From positions 248,001 through 312,000 of the forward strand of contig CP017966.2 in NCBI GenBank assembly GCA_002813105.2: 64,000 nucleotides of DNA, in the 5' to 3' direction. Positions within the stretch are counted from its first letter, which is position 1. Each line of letters begins with the position of its first letter. The notes under the pieces were generated by a model. It did not search any database. It had not been told where the DNA came from and saw nothing but the letters and a program-made list of their open reading frames with translations. The position numbers and the translations under genes are program-made. Source of the stretch: Methanosarcinales archaeon Met12 (lineage in GTDB: Archaea > Halobacteriota > UBA148 > JAJOKI01). Below are positions 52,393 to 60,740 of this stretch, piece after piece.

Positions 52393-54659
52393 ATGAACAC
52401 AAAAAAATTACCGTTCCTGCAGTCCCAAATATTGGAACATATATGCCTCAAGATATCTGATAAGGCAGAACCCAATATTAATGAACTATCGGAATTAACT
52501 GGTTATCCCACAGATAGTAAAATTTTACTAAACGCAATCCATTCACTAATCGAAAAGGGCTTCATTGAAGATGGGGGCAATTTTAATTTTAAGGTTCCAC
52601 AGAGTAGAAAATCTTTTTTCGAAGAAACGATACAAAGGATTAAAAATCAAGAAACTAAATATAATGAAGATTTGATTAATCAGATTGATAAAAAGACTTC
52701 CTGGCAATTACCACTTTTTCAGGAGTACCATTCTATAAGCGATTTAAACCGAGATGGTGTCGTCCATCATTGGTATGATTATTTGGAGGATTTCCCATAT
52801 ACTCTTTTAGAGGACAGTATTAAAAAGTATGGTTTAAAAAAAGGAGATTTGGTTTTAGACCCTTTTTGTGGAAGTGGAACTACTTTGGTTTCAAGCAATT
52901 TATTTCAGCTAAATGCAATCGGTATAGACGCTAATCCTTTAATGTGTCTTGTTTCTGATGTCAAAACAACTTGGGATATAGACACTAAAAGACACTTATA
53001 AAGAAAAAAATAAGAAATTTATTAAGTTATCACAGAATCTTGAAAACTATAGTTTTAAGAATGAGTTCTTAAATAAGATGCCAAAAAGGGAATTGAATCA
53101 ATGGATGAGTCTGAGAATGCAAAAGGAAGTTTCTTTAATGAAGGATTTAATAAATGAAATTGAGGATGAAAAAATACATAAATTGTTTATGGTGATGTTA
53201 GGAAAGGCGGCTTTCGATGCTTCATATGTCGCTTTGTGTCCTGGAACAACATTTTATCCTCATAGACAAAAAGAATCATTTTTTGATGTCTTCTGTAAAA
53301 AGATAATTCAAGTTTATGATGATTTGAAACTCGTCCAAAAGTTTGATGCATATGGTAAAACCAAAGTATTTAATAAATCTGCAACAGAATCGAGCTCTTT
53401 TATCGAGCCAAATTCTATTGATTTTATCATAACATCCCCCACCTTATCCGAATGATCTTGAATATACAAGACAGACTCGATTGGAGTTGTATCTCTTAGA
53501 TTTTGTAAAGAATATGGATGATGTCCAAAAGCTAAAAAAGACAATGATAAAAGGAAGTACAAAGTTAATTTATAAGGAAGATAACTGGAATGAATACGTA
53601 AAGAAGTTCAAAGCAGTTCAGGAAGTAGCAAAACAAATAGGAGAAGCGTTATCAGATAAAAATTGGGGATTTGATTATCCAAGAATGGTAAGAGAATATT
53701 TCGGAGGAATGTATATCTGCCTGGAGGAATTTTATAAAGTTATGAAAAAGGGCAGCTATAATTTGCAGGTTGTAGGAGATCAAACATATAAGAATATTAT
53801 TATCCCTGTGGGTGAAATCTTTGTCGAGATGGCTAAAGATATAGGCTATTCCGATGCGCATATTGAGTTATTTAGAACGAGAAGGAGCACAACGCATGAT
53901 ATACCACTACCAGCAGAAATATTTGGCTATCCTGTCCAAAATAAATCAAAAGAGGCAAAACAAGTAAGAAAAAGGCATCTATGCCCATTTAGCAATAAAG
54001 ATAGATGCTCCAAACAGAGTCGCTTATTGACCTATCCTATGGGAATTTGTTCTACTTGGTGGCCAAACAATAGTCCTATAGCTATTTGCCCAAAGAGACT
54101 TTTACAAGATAAGACCATTTTTATTAATGCCGCAAATCATGTTTTTGGGGATACAGATAATGTTTTATTATTTTCAGAAGTAAAACTTAAAAGAATAGGC
54201 ACTTTTGATTTTGTTCTGGTGAAACATAAGCCAATTAGTGATGAGATAGAAGATTTTATGCAGGATAAGGATATAACAAAAAATTCCTATGCCTTTGGCA
54301 TGAATACTTACAATACAATTAAACTGTCATTTATCCAGATGCTAAACAAAGGGCAAGTTTTCGAAGTCTGGAATAAAAAGATTATCTGGGCGGTTCAAAA
54401 ATATGTTTATAAAAATATGGTAGGCAGATTCGGACTACAAGGCATGAAACTTAACAAAAGTGATGCGAATTTATTTTTCATCTATGATATTGACTATCAT
54501 CCCAATCCTGATAAATATCAACTTACAGTAGAGGATATCAAGTCTTCGACAATAGAGGACCTAATGAAAGCATTTCGAGGAGCAGATTTGCCCAAAATAG
54601 ATGACTTCATGAAAGTATTACATCAGAAATTACGATTAAATCTGGGGATAAAGATATGA
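52393..54659 (+). pseudogene. Frameshifted DNA methyltransferase fused to NotI-like endonuclease
   Basis: A type II restriction-modification remnant in three frames. The first part (to about 52990) has an N-terminal winged helix and SAM motif I LVLDPFCGSGTTLVS. Removing one A in AAAA at 52986-52989 joins it to a second part (to about 53440). Removing one C in the CCCCC at about 53435-53439 restores the catalytic TSPPYPND and joins the third part. The third part ends as a NotI-type nuclease: AEIFGYPVQN, LCPFSNKDRC, YPMGICSTWW and IAICPKRLL match its metal-binding cysteines. A+T-rich and foreign-looking. It could be a decayed gene, two fused genes or an assembly error. Confidence 0.8.
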
Positions 54660-54767
54660 ATCATTTAAATACGGCACGGCACATGCGTATAACACAGCAT
54701 AAAAGACTTCGCTACACCCGCCCTCTAAGATAGAACAATTTATAAACTTGAGAAACAACATGAGATT

Positions 54768-55508
54768 ATGAACATTGAAGAAACAAAAAAAATTGCAGAT
54801 AAAGCTGAAGGTTGGCTTACTGATGAAGAAGGAAAAACGTTATACAATCTTGCAAAAAGCTGCAAAGGAAAAGGAGTAATTGTTGAAATTGGTTCTTGGA
54901 AAGGAAAATCTACTATCTGTCTTGGTAATGGCTCCAAAGAAGGAGACAAAATTAAAATTTTTGCCATCGATCCACACACGGGCTCCTCTGAACAACAAAA
55001 AATGTTTGGCAAGGTTGATACGTTTGAAGAATTTAAGAAGAATATTAAAAATGCAAAAGTAGGTGATATAATTCTCCCACTTGTTAAAACTTCTGAAGAA
55101 GCCGCAAATAATTTTGACAAACCAGTTGAATTTGGTTTTATTGATGGCGCTCATGAATATAATTTTGTTAAATTAGATTTTGATTTATGGTTTCCCAAAG
55201 TGTTAAATGGTGGGATAATAGCTTTTCATGACACTACTTATTGGGGAGGTCCGAAGAAAGTTGTAGCTGACTGTGTTTATAAATCTAAACATTTCAAAAA
55301 TGTTAAATTTGTTGATTCTATTACTTTTGCTCAAAAAGTAAAACAAAACACTTTAAAAGACCGTATTAAAAATAGATATGTACTTTTACTAAAAAATTTA
55401 TTTGAATTCGCTGGCAAATTACATTTACCAAAACTACTAACAATTATTGGGAAAAAATTGTTAAAGGATTGCATTAAAATCTGTGGGCATAGGGGCAATT
55501 TCACTTAA
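54768..55508 (+). CDS. SAM-dependent methyltransferase (Methyltransf_24-like), foreign-looking
   Basis: A 246-residue protein. SAM motif I is VIVEIGSWKGKSTICLGN near residue 37; IFAIDPHTGSSEQQ follows; FGFIDGAHEYNFVKLDFDLW near 123 is the motif IV region typical of the group; and GGIIAFHDTTYWGG completes the fold. It is strikingly A+T and Lys-rich compared with the housekeeping genes, like the adjacent restriction remnant. Relatives are often in polysaccharide clusters; no others are here. Confidence 0.75.
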   Translation: MNIEETKKIADKAEGWLTDEEGKTLYNLAKSCKGKGVIVEIGSWKGKSTICLGNGSKEGDKIKIFAIDPHTGSSEQQKMFGKVDTFEEFKKNIKNAKVGDIILPLVKTSEEAANNFDKPVEFGFIDGAHEYNFVKLDFDLWFPKVLNGGIIAFHDTTYWGGPKKVVADCVYKSKHFKNVKFVDSITFAQKVKQNTLKDRIKNRYVLLLKNLFEFAGKLHLPKLLTIIGKKLLKDCIKICGHRGNFT

Positions 55509-55624
55509 CAACATATTAAACGCCTCACATCAATACTCTTTTTGATAGAAAGACGCAATAAGACGATAAGTATATGATAAGTTGAATTGCCAATCTAACG
55601 TTAGAAGAACCGCGAGGTAATGAA

Positions 55625-56308
55625 ATGAATATCGCATGGGGTATCACCGGCGCAGGACACTTTCTGAGAGAGAGCTATGAGATTTTCTGGACGCTTGCAC
55701 AGGAACATCAAATCACGACGTTCGTATCTGGTGCAGGAGAGGAGGTGCTGCGCATGTACGGCCTGTTCGATAAAATGAGCGAAATATCCAATGGGGAATA
55801 CCTGCGAGAAATCTTTTTAGAAAGCCGTTCTGGCAAGAGTTTTCCAAAGGCCGGGCGCTTTCTGCTGGGAAAATATGATGCGCTAATCATCTCGCCTGCG
55901 ACATCGAACACCGTCGCAAAGGTCGTGCATGGCATCTCCGACTCGTTAATTACCAATGCAGTTACGCAGACCGTTAAAGGTGGGACACCTGTCTATATCG
56001 TACCGGTGGACATCTCTGGCACGCTCATGTCTGAGATGCCATATTTCATAGACAGGGATGCGTGTGAAAAGTGCGATGATTGTCCGCCCAAAGAGAGATG
56101 CCCAAAGAACGCCATCACCGACCAGATAGACCTCCTCAAGTGCGATGGATGTGGGCTGTGCGTGGATTGTTGTCCCCACAGCGCCATTAGAGGGGGTTTC
56201 GTCAAGTGCAGGGTGCGCGATATCGATGCGCAGAACGTAGAGACCATGCGGTCCATGGATGGCATTGCCGTTCTGAAAAATCCAAACGAGATTCTAAGCC
56301 TGTTTTGA
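55625..56308 (+). CDS. Archaeoflavoprotein with ferredoxin domain (DmrX-like)
   Basis: A 227-residue protein. The N-terminal flavoprotein fold has NIAWGITGAGHFLRESYEI and the later SPATSNTVAKVVHGISDSL; the C-terminal part holds two 4Fe-4S motifs (CEKCDDCPPKERCP and CDGCGLCVDCCP). It matches the MJ0208-type archaeoflavoproteins; a Methanosarcina member reduces dihydromethanopterin. Its position beside a pterin-related gene supports that role. It ends 11 bases before that gene. Confidence 0.85.
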   Translation: MNIAWGITGAGHFLRESYEIFWTLAQEHQITTFVSGAGEEVLRMYGLFDKMSEISNGEYLREIFLESRSGKSFPKAGRFLLGKYDALIISPATSNTVAKVVHGISDSLITNAVTQTVKGGTPVYIVPVDISGTLMSEMPYFIDRDACEKCDDCPPKERCPKNAITDQIDLLKCDGCGLCVDCCPHSAIRGGFVKCRVRDIDAQNVETMRSMDGIAVLKNPNEILSLF

Positions 56309-56319
56309 GGTCGATTCAA

Positions 56320-57756
56320 ATGCGAGTTTTGGTTGTAACCGGACGTAAAGCATATGATTCGGTAAAAAAAGCGGTTGGCAGTGGAGCCGAGATTTTGGCG
56401 CTGGATGTGGATATAGGGGCATTCATCACGCCGAAATTATTGCGTTCTGTCTCAAACCTCGATTCGTATGACCTGGTACTGGTCCCAGGTCTCGCCTCTG
56501 GTGATTTTTCAGCTCTTGAAACGAAGCTCGGAGTTAAAATCAGACTTGGACCGAAACATGCATGTGATCTGGATATTGTGCTGCCATACATCGATTCCAT
56601 CGACCTCTCCCATACGATGCCCGCCTGTCAATTGCTATCCAATAAAAAACATAGTGAAGCAATGGATATAATTCATGGGCTGGAGAAAAAGGCGGACTGC
56701 TCTTTTGAGATAAAGAATCTGAAGATAGGCGGCGACTCCATTATGAAGGTGATGGGGGAAATAGTGGATGCTACGCGCTTGGACTCCGACGTACTTCAGG
56801 AGATTGGCAATGAATATATTCTCAATGGTGCGGACATCATCGACCTCGGAGTGCCCATAGATGCGACTCCTGCTGAAGTGAAGCGCGCTGTAAAGGCGAT
56901 ATCCTCTCTGAACGTTCCGACAAGCATTGATACGCTCGAACCGGATTTGATCATGGCGGGTATCGAAGCGGGAATCGATATGGTGTTGAGTTTGAACAGC
57001 GATAACATCGAATTGGTTGGCAATGCTATCGTAGAGCATGGTCTGGCGGCTGTGATAATAGGGGACGGTGATTTGAAGCACCTCCAGGAGAACATAGAAC
57101 AGGCACAAGATATCGGAATCAAAAAGGTCATTGCAGACCTGATTCTCAATCCAATTGGGCATGGGCTGGTTAACTCTTTGATGCTGTATCGTGAATTTCG
57201 GCAATTCAGCGATATGCCGCTCTTTTTTGGTGCAGGTAACGTCACCGAATTGATAGATGCAGACTCCATCGGCGTCAACGCAACCCTGGCAGGCATAGCC
57301 ATGGAACTTGGCGCCAGCATATTATTCACACCAGAGTACAGTGACAAAGCCAAAGGGAGCATTTCTGAACTAAAGACCGCCGCACAGATGATGTTCCTTG
57401 CTGAGAGGAGGGGCACAGCCCCCAAGGATTTGGGCTTGGACCTCTTGATTATCAAGGAGAAGAGGCGCAGGAAAGATAAAATAGAAGTCGAAAATCCAAT
57501 TGAAGCTAAACCCAGCACAGAAGTGGTTCAAGGCTCCGAGGGGTGCTTCAGAATTGCGCTTGAGGATGGAAAAATCATCGCCAAGCATGACGAGGGGTGT
57601 ATAACTGGCACGAGTGCAAAGGCAATTTTCGACACGATTCAGGGGCTGGGGTTGGCACCTACACCAGAGCATGCTGCATATCTGGGAAGGGAGCTGATGA
57701 AAGCAGAGCTTGCGCTGAAGTTTGGGCGGAGTTATATGCAGGATGATGAGTTTTAA
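56320..57756 (+). CDS. Dihydropteroate-synthase-like protein (MJ0107 type)
   Basis: A 478-residue protein: an N-terminal domain of about 130 residues (MRVLVVTGRKAYDSVKKAVG), then a dihydropteroate synthase-like barrel (GADIIDLGVPIDATPAE near 165; GIKKVIADLILNPIG near 266), and a short C-terminal extra domain. Archaea lack normal folate DHPS, and this family is a candidate in methanopterin synthesis; the reaction is unproven. ATG 56320 is used as it starts the conserved domain. Same strand as the flavoprotein gene. Confidence 0.8.
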   Translation: MRVLVVTGRKAYDSVKKAVGSGAEILALDVDIGAFITPKLLRSVSNLDSYDLVLVPGLASGDFSALETKLGVKIRLGPKHACDLDIVLPYIDSIDLSHTMPACQLLSNKKHSEAMDIIHGLEKKADCSFEIKNLKIGGDSIMKVMGEIVDATRLDSDVLQEIGNEYILNGADIIDLGVPIDATPAEVKRAVKAISSLNVPTSIDTLEPDLIMAGIEAGIDMVLSLNSDNIELVGNAIVEHGLAAVIIGDGDLKHLQENIEQAQDIGIKKVIADLILNPIGHGLVNSLMLYREFRQFSDMPLFFGAGNVTELIDADSIGVNATLAGIAMELGASILFTPEYSDKAKGSISELKTAAQMMFLAERRGTAPKDLGLDLLIIKEKRRRKDKIEVENPIEAKPSTEVVQGSEGCFRIALEDGKIIAKHDEGCITGTSAKAIFDTIQGLGLAPTPEHAAYLGRELMKAELALKFGRSYMQDDEF

Positions 57757-57777
57757 TCTGGAAGCTAACTTAAGGAT

Positions 57778-57794
57778 TTCTTGAAATTCTCAAG
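57778..57794 (+). terminator. Small hairpin after the DHPS-like gene
   Basis: TCTTGA-AATTC-TCAAGA forms a perfect 6-base stem with a 5-base loop, 22 bases after the stop codon. It may mark the end of the flavoprotein-DHPS transcript. No strong T-run follows directly. Confidence 0.3.
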
Positions 57795-57887
57795 ATGGAC
57801 TGGTCGGCATGGTCACGCGCCAAGATAGTGTCATGATTCATCAAACTTAATCAACTAACATCATCCTCCCCTCATTGAATATATAGG

Positions 57888-57905
57888 ATATACATATATG
57901 TATAT
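57888..57905. promoter_or_regulatory. 18-base palindrome upstream of the exported-protein cluster
   Basis: ATATACATATATGTATAT (57888-57905) is a perfect palindrome about 60 bases before the ATG at 57965. Its A+T composition overlaps likely TATA elements. It may be a promoter with an overlapping operator, or a low-complexity coincidence. Confidence 0.3.
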
Positions 57906-57964
57906 ATATTATGTAGATAAACTATTTATGTCACGAAGTTTGTGATGTTATTGGTGAATTGACC

Positions 57965-58439
57965 ATGAACACAAAAAATATTCGCGATACTTGCGACAAT
58001 ACTGATGCTGGGGACGCTGGCGATGCCGGTGGCCGCACAGAAGAACGATGAGAAGAAATACGAGATTGAGGGGTTGATATACGATCTTAAGGGATATGTG
58101 GCGGATTACAATGAGGCGATAGCAGAGGGATATCCTGAGGATGCAGAAAACTACGCAAAGGATATCGCTAAACTCTTGGATGCATTGAAAACATCTGGTG
58201 TTGAGCTGGGAGTGGTCTTTGATGAGACACAAGAAACACCGATTACGGTGGAAGTGTGCGATAATAAAGTTGTACTGATAATTGGTCAAAAAAACAGTCC
58301 AAAATTGCTTATAATCGCACTAGCCATATTCTTGGGTAAGCAGGTCGCAAAAGAACTCATTCAATATACTATAGGTATATGTGCATCGCCACTCTGCAAA
58401 AGATGGACTGCTGATGGACCTCTTGGAGATCAAATATGA
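57965..58439 (+). CDS. Exported protein with signal peptide, unknown; apparent frameshift
   Basis: The continuous frame from 58005 gives a 144-residue product that starts mid-leader (MLGTLAMPVAAQKNDEKKYE). The ATG at 57965 (MNTK) is one frame away; one extra A in the run 57973-57978 would join them into a clean signal peptide, MNTKKIFAILATILMLGTLA, then MPVAAQ with cleavage after AA. The mature part is a helical domain (LKGYVADYNEAIAEGYPEDA) and a late hydrophobic segment (LLIIALAIFLG) near the C-terminus. No family known. It overlaps the next gene by 4 bases. Confidence 0.65.
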
Positions 58440-58825
58440 AACTTATACAAAAATATTTTAAAGATGTCACATCAAAAGATTGGCTTAATTTGTGGCTTAG
58501 TGTAACAATAATACTTACCATACTACACACCACTGGTGCATTGTTCTTAGGCTGTTTGTGGGGTTTGGCTTATACTGGATTTCTCATTGGACTTATGGTG
58601 CGTATCAGTTACATGAAAACAGAGCTCTTTGGGCCAATTGAGATGTTAATTAGTATTGTCTTTTGGACAATCTGGGACATCATTATCCTCCTATTTTTTA
58701 TGGTTCAAGAGGTTATCATATCTGCATATCCCCCTCACCCCGAAGCAAAACCCATGATACTCCTATATCTCGGCTATATCATGTGCCCTATCTTAGCTGG
58801 ACTTTTGAGACAGCGGTTGAAGTGA
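58436..58825 (+). CDS. Four-helix membrane protein, unknown (paralogue 1)
   Basis: A 129-residue protein with about four membrane helices (near 20-38, 40-58, 65-90, 105-122), and short polar ends. It ends with MCPILAGLLRQRLK, nearly identical to the end of the next protein. It overlaps the upstream exported-protein gene by 4 bases, suggesting co-translation. No family recognised. Possibly a small transporter or accessory membrane protein. Confidence 0.6.
   Translation: MKLIQKYFKDVTSKDWLNLWLSVTIILTILHTTGALFLGCLWGLAYTGFLIGLMVRISYMKTELFGPIEMLISIVFWTIWDIIILLFFMVQEVIISAYPPHPEAKPMILLYLGYIMCPILAGLLRQRLK
58784..58822 (+). repeat. 39-base direct repeat, first copy
   Basis: The 39 bases from TGCCCTATCTTAGC to CAGCGGTTGAAG are repeated exactly at 59151-59189, 367 bases downstream. 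Both copies encode the shared C-terminus CPILAGLLRQRLK. Perfect identity inside diverged genes suggests gene conversion or a recent partial duplication. Confidence 0.85.
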
Positions 58826-58838
58826 TGTGTGAACGAAC

Positions 58839-59195
58839 ATGAAAACCACGAAAAATATCGAACATGAAATCATCGGAGTGATAATGGCTACCGTGTCATT
58901 ATCTCTCCTAGGTTTTTATTTTGGCAGGTGGGATGTGATAGCTATCGCTAATGGACTTTTTGTTGGATGGATGTTGCGTATTAATTACATAAAAACAGAG
59001 CTAACATTTATCGATGATTTGTTTAATCTTGCCCTCGTTGTAATTGGTATAGGTACCATATTCCTGGGTGTTCTTATTGGACTTTTACCTGCGACGATTT
59101 TCACGGACGATCGTTTTTCCGCAATATGGCTATACGTTCTTGGTATGATATGCCCTATCTTAGCTGGACTTTTGAGACAGCGGTTGAAGAGATAA
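58839..59195 (+). CDS. Four-helix membrane protein, unknown (paralogue 2)
   Basis: A 118-residue protein resembling the preceding one (both have a RINYIKTEL or RISYMKTEL segment and end MICPILAGLLRQRLK-like). About four membrane helices. The shared tail is identical at the DNA level for 39 bases, while the rest has diverged. It lies 13 bases after its paralogue. No family recognised. Confidence 0.6.
   Translation: MKTTKNIEHEIIGVIMATVSLSLLGFYFGRWDVIAIANGLFVGWMLRINYIKTELTFIDDLFNLALVVIGIGTIFLGVLIGLLPATIFTDDRFSAIWLYVLGMICPILAGLLRQRLKR
59151..59189 (+). repeat. 39-base direct repeat, second copy
   Basis: Exact copy of 58784-58822, at the 3-prime end of the second membrane-protein gene. Recombination between the copies would remove one gene and leave one hybrid. 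Confidence 0.85.
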
Positions 59196-59248
59196 TATGA
59201 AAGAGAAAATAAGAAGAAAAACTCAGAGGAATAAGGAGGTCAGTGAAT

Positions 59249-59668
59249 ATGCCATATGGTGATATCATGCCCTTTATTTATTTACTTACTTTTGGAGGAG
59301 TTAGTCTTTTGATAATGTTGTATTTTGTTTGTAAGAGCAAGAATATGAAAAAAAGTAAAAAAATAGCGATAGTTGTAACAGCCATAGCACTGTTCACTGT
59401 TGCCCTCTATCTATCTCCCCCTCCAGTGCCGGAAATAGGGATGTGGCTAACTATCCAGAAATTAGAAAATCATGAACCTTATTTTGTTTTAGATGAAGAA
59501 ATGGTGGTTTATCCATTATTCCGTTCGATTTTGGATGAAATGGAAGCAGAAGGAAGGAAACATGGTTGGGCTTATATATCTTTTGAAGAATATGAAAAGA
59601 TGGACTTTCCTGCTCATTTTTTCAAATACGAAAGCAACTTTTATAAATATACTATTGTAGTGATTTAG
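59249..59668 (+). CDS. Small membrane protein with soluble tail, unknown
   Basis: A 139-residue protein with two hydrophobic helices (about 8-25 and 38-54), a proline-rich break (LSPPPVPEIG), and a soluble C-terminal domain of about 75 residues (LDEMEAEGRKHGWAYISFEE). The start ATG 59249 has the strong site AAGGAGGT 8 bases before; a GTG at 59243 is too close. It follows the membrane paralogues and is probably in the same unit. No family recognised. Confidence 0.6.
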   Translation: MPYGDIMPFIYLLTFGGVSLLIMLYFVCKSKNMKKSKKIAIVVTAIALFTVALYLSPPPVPEIGMWLTIQKLENHEPYFVLDEEMVVYPLFRSILDEMEAEGRKHGWAYISFEEYEKMDFPAHFFKYESNFYKYTIVVI

Positions 59669-59704
59669 CATTGATGCTATAAGTTTCTGGAGGGGCAACA
59701 ATGT

Positions 59705-59756
59705 GGTTCTGTAGAATCCTTCGGTTAACAACCGCCGTTATTTTCTACACTACCGT
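59705..59756 (-). mobile_element. Small terminal-inverted-repeat element (copy B)
   Basis: A 52-base segment bounded by GGTTCTGTAGAA (59705-59716) and TTCTACACTACC (59743-59754), imperfect inverted repeats (10 of 12). CGGTTAACAACCG inside is a palindrome. The reverse complement matches copy A at 42726-42794 at both ends and the core. It sits between the small membrane gene and the FetB-like gene. Probably a miniature transposable element or an IS remnant. Confidence 0.5.
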
Positions 59757-59812
59757 CTATGCAAAAATATAAAGAGGCAGAACATAACCAATAAAGAGGG
59801 TAAGATAATAAT

Positions 59813-60541
59813 ATGATTGAAGTGTTTTGTTCTCTATTACTCATACTGCTCGCTATACTATTGTCCTATTTTGAAAAACTCGATCTTGAGCGGGATATAT
59901 TGATCGCGACTATACGGGCATTCTTTCAACTGATGGCCGTAGGGCTGGCAATCCATTTGATATTCGAGATTGATGACATGCGCATGGTCATCATAATGAT
60001 CGGAGTCATGGTGGCGATAGCAGGATATACGTCGGGGATAAGAGTGGCATATGTTCCCAATTCAATGGCATACGCGCTTCTTGCCATATCCCTCAGCACA
60101 TCCATAATTCTCGGCATCATGCTCGTATTTGATATCATATATTTAAGCCCCAGATATGTCATTCCAATAGCAGGAATGGTAATAGGCAATTCAATGACAG
60201 TCGCCTCACTAAGCATGGATCGCCTTCATAATGAGATAAGATCAAACTGGAGCATAATAGAAGGCGCCATATCATTAGGAGCGTCAAACAAACAAGCCTC
60301 AAGGAGTTATTTGAAAAATAGCATTAGAGTCGCAATGATTTCATCCATCGATACGACAAAAACCGTTGGACTCGTCTACCTTCCGGGTGGAATGGCTGGC
60401 ATGATACTTGGCGGTGCAGCTCCAATCGATGCAGTAAAGCTTCAGATAATTATAATGTACATGCTGATAGCTGCAGCGATGATAACATCGATGGTCGTTA
60501 GCTATGCCAGTTGCAGAGCGCTCCTACCATCATCACGCTAA
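59813..60541 (+). CDS. FetB/UPF0014-type ABC permease
   Basis: A 242-residue membrane protein of the UPF0014 (YbbM/FetB) family, about seven helices. Family features are LERDILIATIRAFFQLMAVG near residue 24, VIPIAGMVIGNSMTVASLSMDR near 115, and LVYLPGGMAGMILGGAAPID near 181. In E. coli the partner ATPase FetA and FetB are implicated in iron export; no FetA is nearby. Its 3-prime end overlaps the convergent ferredoxin by 9 bases. Confidence 0.82.
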   Translation: MIEVFCSLLLILLAILLSYFEKLDLERDILIATIRAFFQLMAVGLAIHLIFEIDDMRMVIIMIGVMVAIAGYTSGIRVAYVPNSMAYALLAISLSTSIILGIMLVFDIIYLSPRYVIPIAGMVIGNSMTVASLSMDRLHNEIRSNWSIIEGAISLGASNKQASRSYLKNSIRVAMISSIDTTKTVGLVYLPGGMAGMILGGAAPIDAVKLQIIIMYMLIAAAMITSMVVSYASCRALLPSSR

Positions 60542-60727
60542 CGTGATTTCCAAAGCATCGAATTTGCATGCCTCGGCGCATAGCCCGCATCCCTTGCATT
60601 TATCAATATAAAACTCCACTTTTTTCGTATTTCCATTGAACCGTATGATGTTGGGCTCAGGACAGGCAAAGATGCATTGTTTGCACCCTGTGCATAGGTC
60701 CTCTGCTAACTTTGCTACAAAAGGCAT
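60533..60727 (-). CDS. 2[4Fe-4S] ferredoxin subunit of 2-oxoacid oxidoreductase
   Basis: A 64-residue dicluster ferredoxin: CTGCKQCIFACPEPNI near residue 13 and CKGCGLCAEACKFDAL near 44. It is the delta-type electron-transfer subunit of the oxidoreductase whose other genes lie upstream (60741-63361). It is last in the operon and overlaps the convergent FetB-like gene by 9 bases. Electron delivery to a soluble ferredoxin is inferred. Confidence 0.9.
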   Translation of the reverse strand: MPFVAKLAEDLCTGCKQCIFACPEPNIIRFNGNTKKVEFYIDKCKGCGLCAEACKFDALEITLA

Positions 60728-60740
60728 GTAATCTCAACAC

